Positions 1 to 8,070 of a stretch of DNA of 64,000 bases are shown here, piece by piece. The stretch lies in the NCBI RefSeq assembly GCF_003431975.1, contig NZ_CP027116.1, positions 1,798,001-1,862,000 on the forward strand, read 5' to 3'. Within the stretch, counting starts at the first letter, position 1; each line of letters begins with the position of its first letter. The DNA is from Bacillus pumilus (GTDB lineage: Bacteria > Bacillota > Bacilli > Bacillales > Bacillaceae). The translations under genes and the position numbers were made by a program. The notes under the pieces were generated by a model. That model did no database searches, was not told the origin of the DNA, and was given only the letters and a program-made list of their open reading frames with translations.

Positions 1-72
1 CATTGAGAACAAATGAAAACTTGCAAGTGCTATGAATAAGACAGCTAATTTTAGCAGCATATTTTTTTTCAT
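1..72 (-). CDS. N-terminus of a secreted or lipid-anchored protein (truncated by window edge)
   Basis: An ATG at 72 on the minus strand follows a good ribosome site (GAAGGGGTG about 6 bases upstream) and opens a frame that reads MKKNMLLKLAVLFIALASFH and onward to the window edge. The basic start followed by about 13 hydrophobic residues is a typical signal peptide. The mature part lies outside the window, so no function can be given. Roughly 160 bp of AT-rich sequence separates it from the next gene. Confidence 0.6.
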   Translation of the reverse strand, partial: MKKNMLLKLAVLFIALASFHLFSM

Positions 73-229
73 TTTTCTCACCCCTTCCTGTTTATTTTCA
101 TGATCTTACCACGTTTTCTGTTATTTGAAAAGCCTCATTTTTTTACTTTCCCTCTTTAAAAAAGCGATAAACATCAGGACATTTATAGGACTATTTCACT
201 TCATGAAAGGTTTCAATTTATTTTTTAAA

Positions 230-267
230 TTTAAAAAAAGTGCCATGATCGAGGATCAGACACTTTT
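230..267 (-). terminator. Rho-independent terminator of the MFS gene
   Basis: On the minus strand AAAAGTG pairs with CACTTTT, with an inner TGATC/GATCA stem, followed by a run of seven T. The hairpin overlaps the stop codon of the upstream MFS gene. Confidence 0.75.
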
Positions 268-1438
268 AGTGAACTTGCAATGAATGAGGTTTTGCGACAG
301 CTTTCGTAAAGATTCCTGCTATACATATGGCAAAAAGAACAAAAATAAAGGCGTGAAGCAGTCCTACTTGATTGGCGAGCAGACCTAATATTGGCGGGCC
401 AGATAGGGAGGCTGTGTACCCTGATAAGGTCACAATGCTGACGCGTTTGACCGCGTACCGGCTGTCATCGCCAGCTGCAGAAATGGTTAGCGGGAAGCCT
501 AAAGAAGCGCCAAGTCCCCATAAAAAGATCGATATCATACAGACAACAAGTGAAATCTTTAAAATAACCAAGAACAGTCCGGTAGCTGCTGATAAAATGG
601 CAATTCTCAGCAATAACACTCTGCCGAAACGATCGATCAAACGTCCGCTAATCAGTCTGCCGCTAATCATTCCACATAAAAATAAAGCATAGATGACTGT
701 ACTCATGGAATGTGAAACTTGATAGCCATCCACCATCGCAAGTGGAATCCAATCATTGGCAGATCCTTCGACAAACGCAAGACATAAGGCGATCATGGCA
801 AGAGAGACCGTTCGTTTGTTCAGCCACGCGGTTTGAGTATCATTGATTGTATCTGGCTGTTTCTCGTGCTGATCCTTTCCTGTACCGTGGGGGATAAACC
901 GGGTACAAATCAAGATGCTAAAAAAGAAAAGAAGGGCAATGACAAGTAGGTGATTCAACACAGAGACCCCTAGATGGATAAAAAGAATGCCAGCCCCTGC
1001 CCCGATTAAAGTGCCAATGCTAAAGGAAGCGTGCAAGATGGGCAAAATGGTTTTCTTGATCCTGTATTCAATTTCAGTTCCTTCCAGGTTCATCGCCACA
1101 TTGCACATACCTGAGCCAGCTCCAAAAAGAAATAGGCCGGCAGTGACAACAAAGATAGAGGAGAGGGCTGACCCAATGGCGAGAGTGGTAAATCCAAAGA
1201 ACATCAAAAACGCACTGATGATAATGGCCACGCGGCCGCCTTTTTTTCGGACAAATACATTTGAAAGAACAAGCCCAACAATTGAACCAACGGATAAGCC
1301 AAGTAAAATAAGACCCATCGTTCCTGTATTCGCTTGTAATAAATCTCTGACTTCCGGTGTCCGTGAAAACCATGTAGAGATGGAGATACCAGACATTGTG
1401 AAAATAATGATGATCGCTTTATACCACTTTAATTCCAT
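266..1438 (-). CDS. MFS transporter
   Basis: A 390-residue polytopic membrane protein with about 12 hydrophobic segments and a hydrophilic central loop near residues 185-205 (GTGKDQHEKQPDTINDTQTA). The MFS signature between TM2 and TM3 is seen as VLSNVFVRKKGGR, and its second-half copy as GRLISGRLIDRFGR. It resembles the fucose/hexose-permease-like MFS group (FucP/YfkF style), but the substrate cannot be read from the sequence. It is transcribed divergently from an isocitrate/isopropylmalate-type dehydrogenase about 180 bp away, which suggests a shared control region and perhaps a shared organic-acid substrate (inference). Confidence 0.85.
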   Translation of the reverse strand: MELKWYKAIIIIFTMSGISISTWFSRTPEVRDLLQANTGTMGLILLGLSVGSIVGLVLSNVFVRKKGGRVAIIISAFLMFFGFTTLAIGSALSSIFVVTAGLFLFGAGSGMCNVAMNLEGTEIEYRIKKTILPILHASFSIGTLIGAGAGILFIHLGVSVLNHLLVIALLFFFSILICTRFIPHGTGKDQHEKQPDTINDTQTAWLNKRTVSLAMIALCLAFVEGSANDWIPLAMVDGYQVSHSMSTVIYALFLCGMISGRLISGRLIDRFGRVLLLRIAILSAATGLFLVILKISLVVCMISIFLWGLGASLGFPLTISAAGDDSRYAVKRVSIVTLSGYTASLSGPPILGLLANQVGLLHAFIFVLFAICIAGIFTKAVAKPHSLQVH

Positions 1439-1621
1439 GTCATGTAATCCCTCACATTTAAAGATGTATCTGCTTGCTGAACAAATCTACTCGATTATAA
1501 ATGAGACTGGCTGATTCGTAAATAACTTGAGGGTGGAACATCTTCAATTCTGTTCAAAAGATAACATACCTTCACAATTCTTCTGATGAAACGGTAAAAT
1601 AAACACAAAGGGGGAGAAAGG

Positions 1622-2698
1622 ATGAAATCATATCGCATCGGTGTATTAAAAGGAGACGGGATTGGGCCAGAAATTGTACAATCCAATATGCGCATCTTAA
1701 TGGCAGCGCTATCAAATTTTCAGGAGTCATTTGTAGAATGGATTGAATGTCCAATTGGCTTTGAAGCCATCCATGCTTACCAAGATCCTGTACCGCCATC
1801 TACTATAGAAGAATTAAAAAAATGCCATGGGTGGATTTTAGGACCTCATGATTCCTCCTCATACCCAGAGAGATTGAAAGAGAGAAGAAATCCGAGTGGA
1901 GAGCTTCGTCATACGTTTGATTTATTTGCAAACATTCGACCATCTCAATCATTACCCGGAATACATGGACTTGTGCAAAACGTCGATCTCGTTATTTTTC
2001 GAGAGAATACAGAAGGCTTTTATCCAGACCGGAACATGCATCATGGCGTTGGAGAATGGATGATTACGCCAGAGGTCGCGATATCGACAGGTGTGTTTAC
2101 TAAAAAAGCGATTACACGTATCGCTCATGCTGCTTTTCAAAGTGCAATGGATCGCAGGCGAAAGGTGACCATAGTTCACAAGGCAAACGTCATCAAATTA
2201 GGATCTGGCTTATTTCTGCGAACATGCCTAGAGGTGGCAAAGGCATACCCTCAAGTAACAGTAGAAGATGTACATATCGATGCAATGGCGGCTCATTTAG
2301 TGAGACGTGCTGGTGATTTTGATGTCATTGTAACAGAGAATATGTTTGGGGATATTTTATCGGATTTAACAGGGGAGCTAGTCGGAAGTTTAGGAATCGC
2401 CCCTTCATTAAATTGTAATGAAAACCAAGCGATGGCACAGGCAGCTCATGGATCAGCACCAGATATCGCTGGGCAAAATATCGCCAATCCCATGGGGATG
2501 ATTCTTTCTACAGTTATGCTTTTTGAATGGTTATATGTGAAATATCATGACGACAGGCTGAAAAAGACAGCTGCTCTTATAAGACGTACCCTAGATGAGA
2601 TGATGAAAATGAACATAAAAACAAAGGATTTAGGAGGAATCAACACAACGTCACAATTCACTGATGCATTTATCGAAGTGATGAACCAGAATAAATAG
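1622..2698 (+). CDS. Isocitrate/isopropylmalate dehydrogenase family protein
   Basis: A 358-residue NAD(P)-dependent decarboxylating beta-hydroxyacid dehydrogenase. The N-terminal IGVLKGDGIGPEIV, the substrate loop RENTEGFY, KANV, the metal-binding VTENMFGDILSDL and the cofactor loop HGSAPDIAGQNIANP are all present and in family order. The RENTEG loop is closer to homoisocitrate or tartrate dehydrogenases than to LeuB. The gene stands alone, outside any leu or citrate operon, so it is probably a catabolic 2-hydroxyacid enzyme rather than a biosynthetic one (inference). The ATG at 1622 has a strong GGGGGAGAAAGG ribosome site. It is divergent from an MFS transporter. Confidence 0.85.
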   Translation: MKSYRIGVLKGDGIGPEIVQSNMRILMAALSNFQESFVEWIECPIGFEAIHAYQDPVPPSTIEELKKCHGWILGPHDSSSYPERLKERRNPSGELRHTFDLFANIRPSQSLPGIHGLVQNVDLVIFRENTEGFYPDRNMHHGVGEWMITPEVAISTGVFTKKAITRIAHAAFQSAMDRRRKVTIVHKANVIKLGSGLFLRTCLEVAKAYPQVTVEDVHIDAMAAHLVRRAGDFDVIVTENMFGDILSDLTGELVGSLGIAPSLNCNENQAMAQAAHGSAPDIAGQNIANPMGMILSTVMLFEWLYVKYHDDRLKKTAALIRRTLDEMMKMNIKTKDLGGINTTSQFTDAFIEVMNQNK

Positions 2699-2717
2699 AA
2701 GGGAGGAGAAGATCAAG

Positions 2718-2986
2718 ATGCAGTGTTATTAGACGTTTGCAAAATCACGATTGGACACCACTGTGTGTATTAGACCCGAAAGTACATATTTATATAGGTG
2801 GACACCCGCTTGACTGCAAAAGACACTGACCAGTGAACTATGGTTTGGGCGCTATTAATCCAGATGTCACATTTGGCGACAACGCTGTCATAGTATCTGA
2901 CAAAAAGCGTTCCAGCAAATGTGGTAGTTGACGGGAATTCTACAAAAATTAATAAATATATTGATGAATCAAAACCTAACAAATAA
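2718..2986 (+). pseudogene. maa: Decayed maltose O-acetyltransferase-like remnant
   Basis: Translated pieces in shifting frames match the C-terminal half of the Maa/hexapeptide acetyltransferase family. They are ITIGHHC, then PKVHIYIGGHPLD, then GAINPDVTFGDNAVI, then NVVVDGNSTKINKYIDE. The family normally has VHIYTATHPLD, INPGVTIGDNAVI and NVVVGGNPAK at these places. A stop and at least two frame changes separate the pieces, and the first half of the gene is missing. It begins only about 20 bp after the dehydrogenase stop, which suggests a deletion brought the two together. Confidence 0.75.
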
Positions 2987-3012
2987 TGCTGGATTTTTTC
3001 TTTTTTCTTTTT

Positions 3013-3107
<95 letters not shown>

Positions 3108-3122
3108 TCAAACATGATGTCC

Positions 3123-3287
3123 TCAGTCATATCGTTTTAACACCTTATCTGTTGTTGCTGTAGCATAGAGACTTTGATATATCCCCCACCATTCTGGGGT
3201 GATTTCAGCTCGATTTAGATCTGTTTGGAGTCTTCTGCTTCGAATACAGGAGTTACTCATGGGTCGGATAAGTATTCTAATTGACAT
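3123..3287 (-). CDS. Small hypothetical protein (54 aa), possibly a remnant
   Basis: A 54-codon frame begins MSIRILIRPMSN and ends TTDKVLKRYD, with ITPEWWGIYQSLYATA in its middle. The WWGIYQSLY stretch looks protein-like, and a GGAGAGG sits 4-5 bases before the ATG. I do not recognise the family. It lies among gene debris (the maa remnant is next to it), so it may be the surviving end of a larger gene. Nothing else coding was found between 2987 and 3453. Confidence 0.3.
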   Translation of the reverse strand: MSIRILIRPMSNSCIRSRRLQTDLNRAEITPEWWGIYQSLYATATTDKVLKRYD

Positions 3288-3453
3288 ATGACCTCTCCAT
3301 AATAGTCAGGTCTGGTTTCGTCCGTGTACCTTCTAATATCAAAGTGTATTTACTTGAAAAAATGTATCAATTTACCGTGATAAAAAAACAATCTAACCAT
3401 AAAATAAGAACTCTTCCCCTATCATCCAAAAATAAAGTAAGGTGGTTGAGTGA

Positions 3454-3552
3454 ATGAAGGCGAAAAACATATTGATAATTCCGATTATCACCTCTTCTAT
3501 AGAGGGTGCAGATAGAGAACTTGCGCTTGGATACCATGGAGATAATAAATAA
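3454..3552 (+). CDS. 32-aa ORF translationally coupled to the DUF421 gene
   Basis: A short frame, MKAKNILIIPIITSSIEGAD and onward to HGDNK, starts 8 bases after AAGGTGG and stops at a TAATG junction where the stop shares its A with the ATG of the DUF421 gene. The downstream gene has no clear ribosome site of its own, so translation of this peptide probably delivers ribosomes to it. The peptide is too short to place in a family. It could be a functional micro-protein or only a coupling leader. Confidence 0.5.
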   Translation: MKAKNILIIPIITSSIEGADRELALGYHGDNK

Positions 3553-4271
3553 TGGAAACGTTTATAGAAATTTTAAAGGTATATGGAAGGATCATCACTA
3601 TCATCCCTTGTCTTTTAATTATGACATTGTTCATGGGAAAACGGGCAATAGGAGAAGTGCCTGTATTTGATTTCTTGATCATTATTGTACTAGGTGCCGT
3701 GGCAGGGGCAGATATCGCTGATCCGGATATTCCTCATATATATACATTTTTATCAATAATAGCTATTGGATTATTACAAATCATTGTGTCGAAATTTAAA
3801 TTAAAAAATCGTTTTTTTGGACGACTGATTACATTTGAACCAACTATTGTCATCCGAAATGGTGATTTTATTGTAGAAAATTTACAAAAAATCCGATATT
3901 CCTTAGATAATGTCTTACAAATGTTAAGAGAAAAAGATATTTTTGATGTAAATGATGTAGAATTAGCCTTAATCGAACCAAATGGGAAACTAACTGCTTT
4001 TAAAAAACCTCATAAATCTACTGTTACGGCAGAGGATGTAGGAATTAAAAAAGTATCTGGAAACATTGCTTATCCTGTTATTATTGAAGGTAACATAGAA
4101 AATCAAGTTCTCACTCAGTTACATTTAACCGAACAGTGGCTTGTTCAGGAGTTACAGAAAAAAGACCTGAAAATGGTTGATATTTTTTTTGCATCAGTTA
4201 ATGCGAACCATGAATTGCATGTATCATTAAATAGTAACTACAAAAATTTTAAGCAGGAGATAAATCATTAG
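3552..4271 (+). CDS. DUF421 (YetF/YdfS/YkjA-type) membrane protein
   Basis: A 239-residue protein with three N-terminal membrane segments (about residues 5-25, 35-55 and 60-80), followed by a soluble alpha/beta domain. The features MTLFMGKRAIGEV, TIVIRNGDFIVENL, LREKDIFDVNDVELALIEPNGKLTAF and KDLKMVDIFFASV are characteristic of DUF421. Members are often tied to spores or stress in Bacillus, but the biochemical role is not established. The start overlaps the stop of a 32-codon ORF. A second DUF421 protein lies at 14.7 kb. Confidence 0.85.
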   Translation: METFIEILKVYGRIITIIPCLLIMTLFMGKRAIGEVPVFDFLIIIVLGAVAGADIADPDIPHIYTFLSIIAIGLLQIIVSKFKLKNRFFGRLITFEPTIVIRNGDFIVENLQKIRYSLDNVLQMLREKDIFDVNDVELALIEPNGKLTAFKKPHKSTVTAEDVGIKKVSGNIAYPVIIEGNIENQVLTQLHLTEQWLVQELQKKDLKMVDIFFASVNANHELHVSLNSNYKNFKQEINH

Positions 4272-4596
4272 TTTGTGACTTTTTCGTATAATAAAGCCGA
4301 GAAAAGACAATAGAAAATATGACCCAGCTAAAAGTTTCAAAAAAGCTGCGCTTAGATCAACGCAACAGATATTGTAGGCAGGCTGGTGCAACAACCAAAA
4401 AAGGGTTCATCCCATACGAAGTATAAAAGTCTATGGTACCGGAGTACGAACATGCGCTAAGTGTATCATCTACCTCTTTCGCCAGCCTGCGAATGCTAAT
4501 GACTTCCTAAGTCCCCCAAATAAACTAAGTAATACATAAAGCCTGTCCCCACTAAGAAATAAATCAATTCATATCATCTCCTTTAATTACTTAGGC
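4272..4596. other. Intergenic region, no assignable gene
   Basis: This 325-bp stretch separates the DUF421 gene from the minus-strand terminator of the SulP-Usp operon. It holds a 9-bp perfect inverted repeat, GCAGGCTGG near 4379 and CCAGCCTGC near 4484, about 95 bases apart. It also holds short open stretches on the plus strand (one reads INATDIVGRLVQQPKKGSSH) without start codons or ribosome sites. It may be decayed coding sequence or an unrecognised structured RNA. It does not match any riboswitch consensus I know. Confidence 0.35.
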
Positions 4597-4638
4597 AAAA
4601 AAATAGACTCCTACCCATTTTTAAAGTGGGTAGGAGTC
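4597..4638 (-). terminator. Terminator of the sulP-usp operon
   Basis: A perfect 12-bp stem (GACTCCTACCCA with TGGGTAGGAGTC), 9-base loop, followed on the minus strand by TATTTTTTT. It lies about 120 bp downstream of the usp stop codon. Confidence 0.8.
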
Positions 4639-4757
4639 ATTAGCACGATGGCAATTACGCGAACTCCATCGCCTATATATTTAATGCTTTAATATTTTAT
4701 TATTTTAAGTTTATTTCAAGTATTTTAGAACATGAAACTCTACTTTCTACCTCTGCC

Positions 4758-5177
4758 TTATTTCACAATTAAAACTGGACAGTCCACTCTTTTGGCTACT
4801 TTATGACTGACGCTTCCTAGAACCATTTCTTGAAAGGAGTTTAATCCTCTGCTCCCTATAATAACTAGATCAAAATGATTGTCATTGGCATAAGAAACGA
4901 TTGTTGGACCGGGATCACCATGTTTCATCGTTAGTTTATAAGGGAATTCTTCAGTTTTGAATTTTCCCTCTATTTTTTTCAGTTTCTGTCTTCTAGCTTG
5001 CTCTAGTGCCTCTACGCTTCCACTATGCAACACTTCACTTTTAGATTTAGCATAATCCAAAATATAAATGATCTCTACTTCTGTATCAGTCGTTAATTTT
5101 CCTAATTGGATTGCATGGTCCGTTGATCTTTCAGAATGGACTGAACCATCCACAGCTAAAAGTATTTTTTTATACAT
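4758..5177 (-). CDS. Universal stress protein (UspA family)
   Basis: A 139-residue Usp domain starting MYKKILLAVDGS and carrying the ATP-binding signature as GSRGLNSFQEMVLGSVS (the G-2X-G-9X-G-S/T motif), ending in VDCPVLIVK. I chose the ATG at 5177 because GAGGGGG lies 6 bases upstream and family members start here. An upstream in-frame ATG at 5192 overlaps the sulP stop (TAATG) and would add five residues. It is the second gene of an operon with the SulP transporter. This pairing is common in Bacillus and suggests the Usp senses or modulates transport, possibly through nucleotide binding (inference). Confidence 0.9.
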   Translation of the reverse strand: MYKKILLAVDGSVHSERSTDHAIQLGKLTTDTEVEIIYILDYAKSKSEVLHSGSVEALEQARRQKLKKIEGKFKTEEFPYKLTMKHGDPGPTIVSYANDNHFDLVIIGSRGLNSFQEMVLGSVSHKVAKRVDCPVLIVK

Positions 5178-5191
5178 TTCCATCCCCCTCA

Positions 5192-6652
5192 TTAATGACT
5201 TGGCTGATCATAGGTGGCTAATTTCTTTATTAATTTTTTGCTGGCGTCGTTTAATCCTGTTAGAAGAACGTCTTTATTGTTTTCTTTCAATTTTAATACA
5301 ACTTTATCGATTGCTGCTACAGCTGAATCATCCCAAATATGGGCTTCAGCAAAGTTTAATGTGACTTTTTCTTTTTGTTGATCACTGAAAGAAAATGATT
5401 TAACAAAATCCTGAACTGATGCAAAGAATAGTTGACCTTTAATATCGTATACTGTTTCTCGATTTGAAGAGTTTGAAGAGATTTGCACATGAACCTTTGA
5501 TATTTTGGCTACAAAAAAGATAGCACTTAAAATGATTCCCGCAAAAACACCTTTAGACAAATCGTGAGTTGCTACAACTGTAACTACAGTTACAACCATT
5601 ACAATAGAGTCAGATAAAGGAACTTTAGTAATTGTTCGTAATGATGACCAATCAAATGTACCAATAGAAACCATAATCATCACACCAACTAGAGCAGCCA
5701 TAGGAATTTTCACGACCCAATCACCAAGGACGATAATGAGAAACATTAAGAAAACACCTGCAACAAATGTGGATAAGCGTCCCCTACCTCCTGATTTCAC
5801 ATTAATCACTGATTGACCAATCATGGCGCATCCTGCCATTCCTCCGAAGAATCCGGCAACAATATTAGCAATACCTTGACCACGACTTTCCTTATTTTTA
5901 TCACTTTCTGTATCTGTCATATCATCTACGATAGATGCGGTTAATAAAGACTCTAGAAGCCCAACAATAGAAAGTGCTAATGCTGTTGGAAAGATGATCA
6001 TCAATGTGTCAATGTTTAAAGGAATATTAGGAATCATAAAGCTCGGTAAAGAACTTGTGATTTTACCTAAATCGCCTACAGTTCTTAATTCGAGATGACC
6101 AAAAATAGCTAAAACAGTCATTGCAACAATGGCGACAAGTGGAGCAGGTACCACTTTAGTGAACCGTGGAAGTAAATAAATAATGAGTAACGTAACCGCA
6201 ACCGCGATATAAGTGAGGTTCGATATTCCAACAAAATGGGGCACCTGTGCCATAAAGATTAGAATGGCAAGTGCATTTACGAAACCTACCATAACCGATC
6301 TAGGTATAAATTTCATAAAGCGAGCAATTTTAAGTGCACCAAATATGAATTGGATGATCCCGGTTAAAATTGTCGTAGCAAATAAATACTCAATACCGTG
6401 CTCTTTCACTAAGGTTACCATTAACAAGGCCATAGCACCCGTAGCAGCAGAAATCATTGCAGGACGACCGCCTACAAAAGAAATGACAACGGCGATACAA
6501 AAAGATGCATAAAGTCCAACCATTGGATCTACACCTGCTATTACTGAAAAAGCAATAGCCTCTGGTATTAGAGCAAGGGCAACAACGATCCCTGCTAAAA
6601 TATCTCCTTTTACATTGGGAAACCATTCATTATGAAGTTTTTGTATGAACAA
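5192..6652 (-). CDS. SulP family anion transporter with STAS domain
   Basis: About 486 residues. The N-terminal SulP core begins [28 protein letters not shown] (quoted in parts elsewhere) with 10-12 membrane segments. A cytoplasmic STAS domain fills the last 100 residues ([16 protein letters not shown] to [12 protein letters not shown]). Family members carry sulfate, bicarbonate or other anions by Na+ or H+ coupling, and the substrate is not readable here. A GTG at 6664 would sit on top of the AAGGAG ribosome site, so the TTG at 6652, 11 bases from it, is the better start. It is followed by usp in the same operon and is divergent from a resolvase-like gene. Confidence 0.88.
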   Translation of the reverse strand: MFIQKLHNEWFPNVKGDILAGIVVALALIPEAIAFSVIAGVDPMVGLYASFCIAVVISFVGGRPAMISAATGAMALLMVTLVKEHGIEYLFATTILTGIIQFIFGALKIARFMKFIPRSVMVGFVNALAILIFMAQVPHFVGISNLTYIAVAVTLLIIYLLPRFTKVVPAPLVAIVAMTVLAIFGHLELRTVGDLGKITSSLPSFMIPNIPLNIDTLMIIFPTALALSIVGLLESLLTASIVDDMTDTESDKNKESRGQGIANIVAGFFGGMAGCAMIGQSVINVKSGGRGRLSTFVAGVFLMFLIIVLGDWVVKIPMAALVGVMIMVSIGTFDWSSLRTITKVPLSDSIVMVVTVVTVVATHDLSKGVFAGIILSAIFFVAKISKVHVQISSNSSNRETVYDIKGQLFFASVQDFVKSFSFSDQQKEKVTLNFAEAHIWDDSAVAAIDKVVLKLKENNKDVLLTGLNDASKKLIKKLATYDQPSH

Positions 6653-6763
6653 AATAAAGAACACTCCTTCTTTTTTTATTGACTTCTAACTCTCATAGAA
6701 GTCAGGTCCGTTGATAACATCTTCAAATTTAACAGACCAAGATTTAAATGTCCATCATTTTTT

Positions 6764-6789
6764 GTGCCAAAAACGATCTTTTTTGGTAC
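6764..6789. promoter_or_regulatory. Candidate operator dyad in the sulP/resolvase-like divergent region
   Basis: GTGCCAAAAA and TTTTTTGGTAC form an inverted repeat (one mismatch, 5-base spacer) between the two divergent genes. A TATAAT lies further right at about 6828-6833 for the plus-strand gene. The location suits a regulator acting on both promoters. Confidence 0.45.
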
Positions 6790-6863
6790 TGTATATCATT
6801 GAGAAAGAATCGTATTGATTTTTTGTTATAATAACAATAAGCAAATTCTTTGGAGATGATAAA

Positions 6864-7412
6864 GTGATTTTCGGTTATGCACGTCCATTTAGCCAGGATA
6901 TAGATATGACTTTACAGACAAAAGCTCTTGAAAATAAAGGGTGTGATAGGATTTATTATGAACAAACAATATCTCCTAAAGATAGACCTGAATTAAATCA
7001 TTTATTACATTCTATAAATACGGGAGATCAAATATTTGTTTATAAATTTTATAGTATTGCTGATTCTACACGACACCTAATTGAATTAGTTCAATTACTA
7101 CAGCAGAAGCATGTCCAATTAATATCTATCATTGATCAAGTAGATACATCAACAAATGAAGGTAAAGTGTTTTTTAAGCTTATGAAGAGTGTTGGAGATT
7201 TTCAATATGATGTTTTAAGCGAGAGTACTAAGGCAGGTATTTATGAAGCTAAACGAAAAGGAAAAAATACAGGTCGCCCTAGAAAGCCTGATGCTAATGT
7301 CAGGCGAGCATTAGAAATGTATCAAAGTAAAAAATATAGCATCGCTCAAATTACACTCGAGACGGGTATAAGTAAAACAACTCTATACAGATATTTAGAG
7401 GATGAAGGGTGA
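6864..7412 (+). CDS. Resolvase-like protein lacking catalytic residues (YneB-like), probable DNA-binding regulator
   Basis: A 182-residue protein with the fold markers of a serine resolvase: an N-terminal GYARP segment, a middle GDQIFVYKFYSIADSTRHLIELV, and a C-terminal GRPRKPDANVRRAL linker plus a helix-turn-helix (YSIAQITLETGISKTTLYRY). The family consensus GYxRVST reads GYARPFS here, so the nucleophilic Ser position is Phe. The LDRLxR motif reads KFYSIAD, so both catalytic Arg are gone. Recombination is therefore unlikely, while DNA binding appears intact. The divergent position from sulP-usp and the dyad between them suggest it has become a transcription regulator (inference). An alternative is a decaying recombinase from a mobile element. 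Confidence 0.75.
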   Translation: MIFGYARPFSQDIDMTLQTKALENKGCDRIYYEQTISPKDRPELNHLLHSINTGDQIFVYKFYSIADSTRHLIELVQLLQQKHVQLISIIDQVDTSTNEGKVFFKLMKSVGDFQYDVLSESTKAGIYEAKRKGKNTGRPRKPDANVRRALEMYQSKKYSIAQITLETGISKTTLYRYLEDEG

Positions 7413-7427
7413 TCTTACTCTTACCAA

Positions 7428-7465
7428 ATGAAAAAGGGTTCGTTGATCGGAACCCTCCCTTTCAT
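7428..7465. terminator. Hairpin between convergent genes
   Basis: ATGAAAAAGGGTTC pairs with GGAACCCTCCCTTTCAT with a two-base bulge. It stands 15 bp after the resolvase-like gene and on the downstream side of arsC, so it may stop transcription from both. The T-run is better on the minus strand. Confidence 0.5.
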
Positions 7466-7476
7466 CAAATTAAGTT

Positions 7477-7608
7477 CTATTTGCATTGACATAAGTTAAA
7501 TCTGCGTAACTTTTTTAACCATTTTTCTTCTGCGTACATTCTCTTCTTGAAATATCCTAAAAGAGCAACTGCGTCACCAAATGAGGTGAGCCCAAGTTTT
7601 GTTGACAC
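7477..7608 (-). pseudogene. 43-codon coding fragment downstream of arsC
   Basis: A frame beginning with GTG reads VSTKLGLTSFGDAVALLGYF and continues KKRMYAEEKWLKKLRRFNLCQCK to a TAG. The amphipathic, Lys-rich composition looks like real coding sequence, but no ribosome site precedes it and I do not recognise the family. It is more likely the tail of a lost gene, left when the ars block inserted or decayed, than a free-standing gene. Confidence 0.3.
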
Positions 7609-7636
7609 TTATGAATATCTCGAATGTTCTTTCACG

Positions 7637-8056
7637 TTACTTTCCAGTCTCAGCAAACTGTTTCAATCGATCTCCAATTTCATCTCTTACCCTTTGGAAA
7701 AATGACCACTTCTCTTCTTCTGTTCCTTCTGCTTTTGCTGGATCATCAAAGCCCCAATGGACACGTTGGACATGAGGAGGAGTCATCGGGCATTTATCAG
7801 CTGCGTCACCGCATAGTGTTACGACTAAGTCAGCGTGATGCAATATCTTCTGATCAATCAGGTCAGATGTTTGATTAGAAATATCAATCCCTATTTCTTT
7901 CATTGCTTTTACAGCATTCGGATTTAATCCATGAGCTTCAATACCAGCGCTATAAACCTTCCACTCATCACCAAGGTGTTTTTTAGCCCAACCTTCAGCC
8001 ATTTGACTGCGGCAAGAATTACCGGTACATAAAAAGTATATTGTTTTCTTTGACAT
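7637..8056 (-). CDS. arsC: Arsenate reductase, thioredoxin type
   Basis: A 139-residue low-molecular-weight phosphatase-fold arsenate reductase. The P-loop [16 protein letters not shown] holds the first catalytic Cys, and [18 protein letters not shown] holds the other two Cys used for the disulfide cascade to thioredoxin. It converts arsenate to arsenite for export by ArsB. The open frame extends upstream into arsB, but the family starts [10 protein letters not shown], and GGAG lies 9 bases before that ATG, so 8056 is the start. It is last in the arsR-arsB-arsC operon. Confidence 0.95.
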   Translation of the reverse strand: MSKKTIYFLCTGNSCRSQMAEGWAKKHLGDEWKVYSAGIEAHGLNPNAVKAMKEIGIDISNQTSDLIDQKILHHADLVVTLCGDAADKCPMTPPHVQRVHWGFDDPAKAEGTEEEKWSFFQRVRDEIGDRLKQFAETGK

Positions 8057-8070
8057 GTTGATCGTCTCCT

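Noticed and set aside
372..692. Plus-strand open frame opposite the MFS gene
   Set aside because: It lies antisense to a clear MFS transporter, has no ribosome site and a composition expected of a shadow frame. The same applies to the other long frames opposite arsB, iolA, the PTS and leucine genes.
4272..4596. Possible c-di-AMP (ydaO) or magnesium riboswitch near the transporter genes
   Set aside because: The conserved blocks of these riboswitches could not be found, and neither flanking gene reads in the needed direction with a leader.
6864..7412. Active site-specific recombinase marking a mobile element boundary
   Set aside because: Catalytic Ser and Arg positions are replaced, and no inverted terminal repeats or res-like sites were seen around it.
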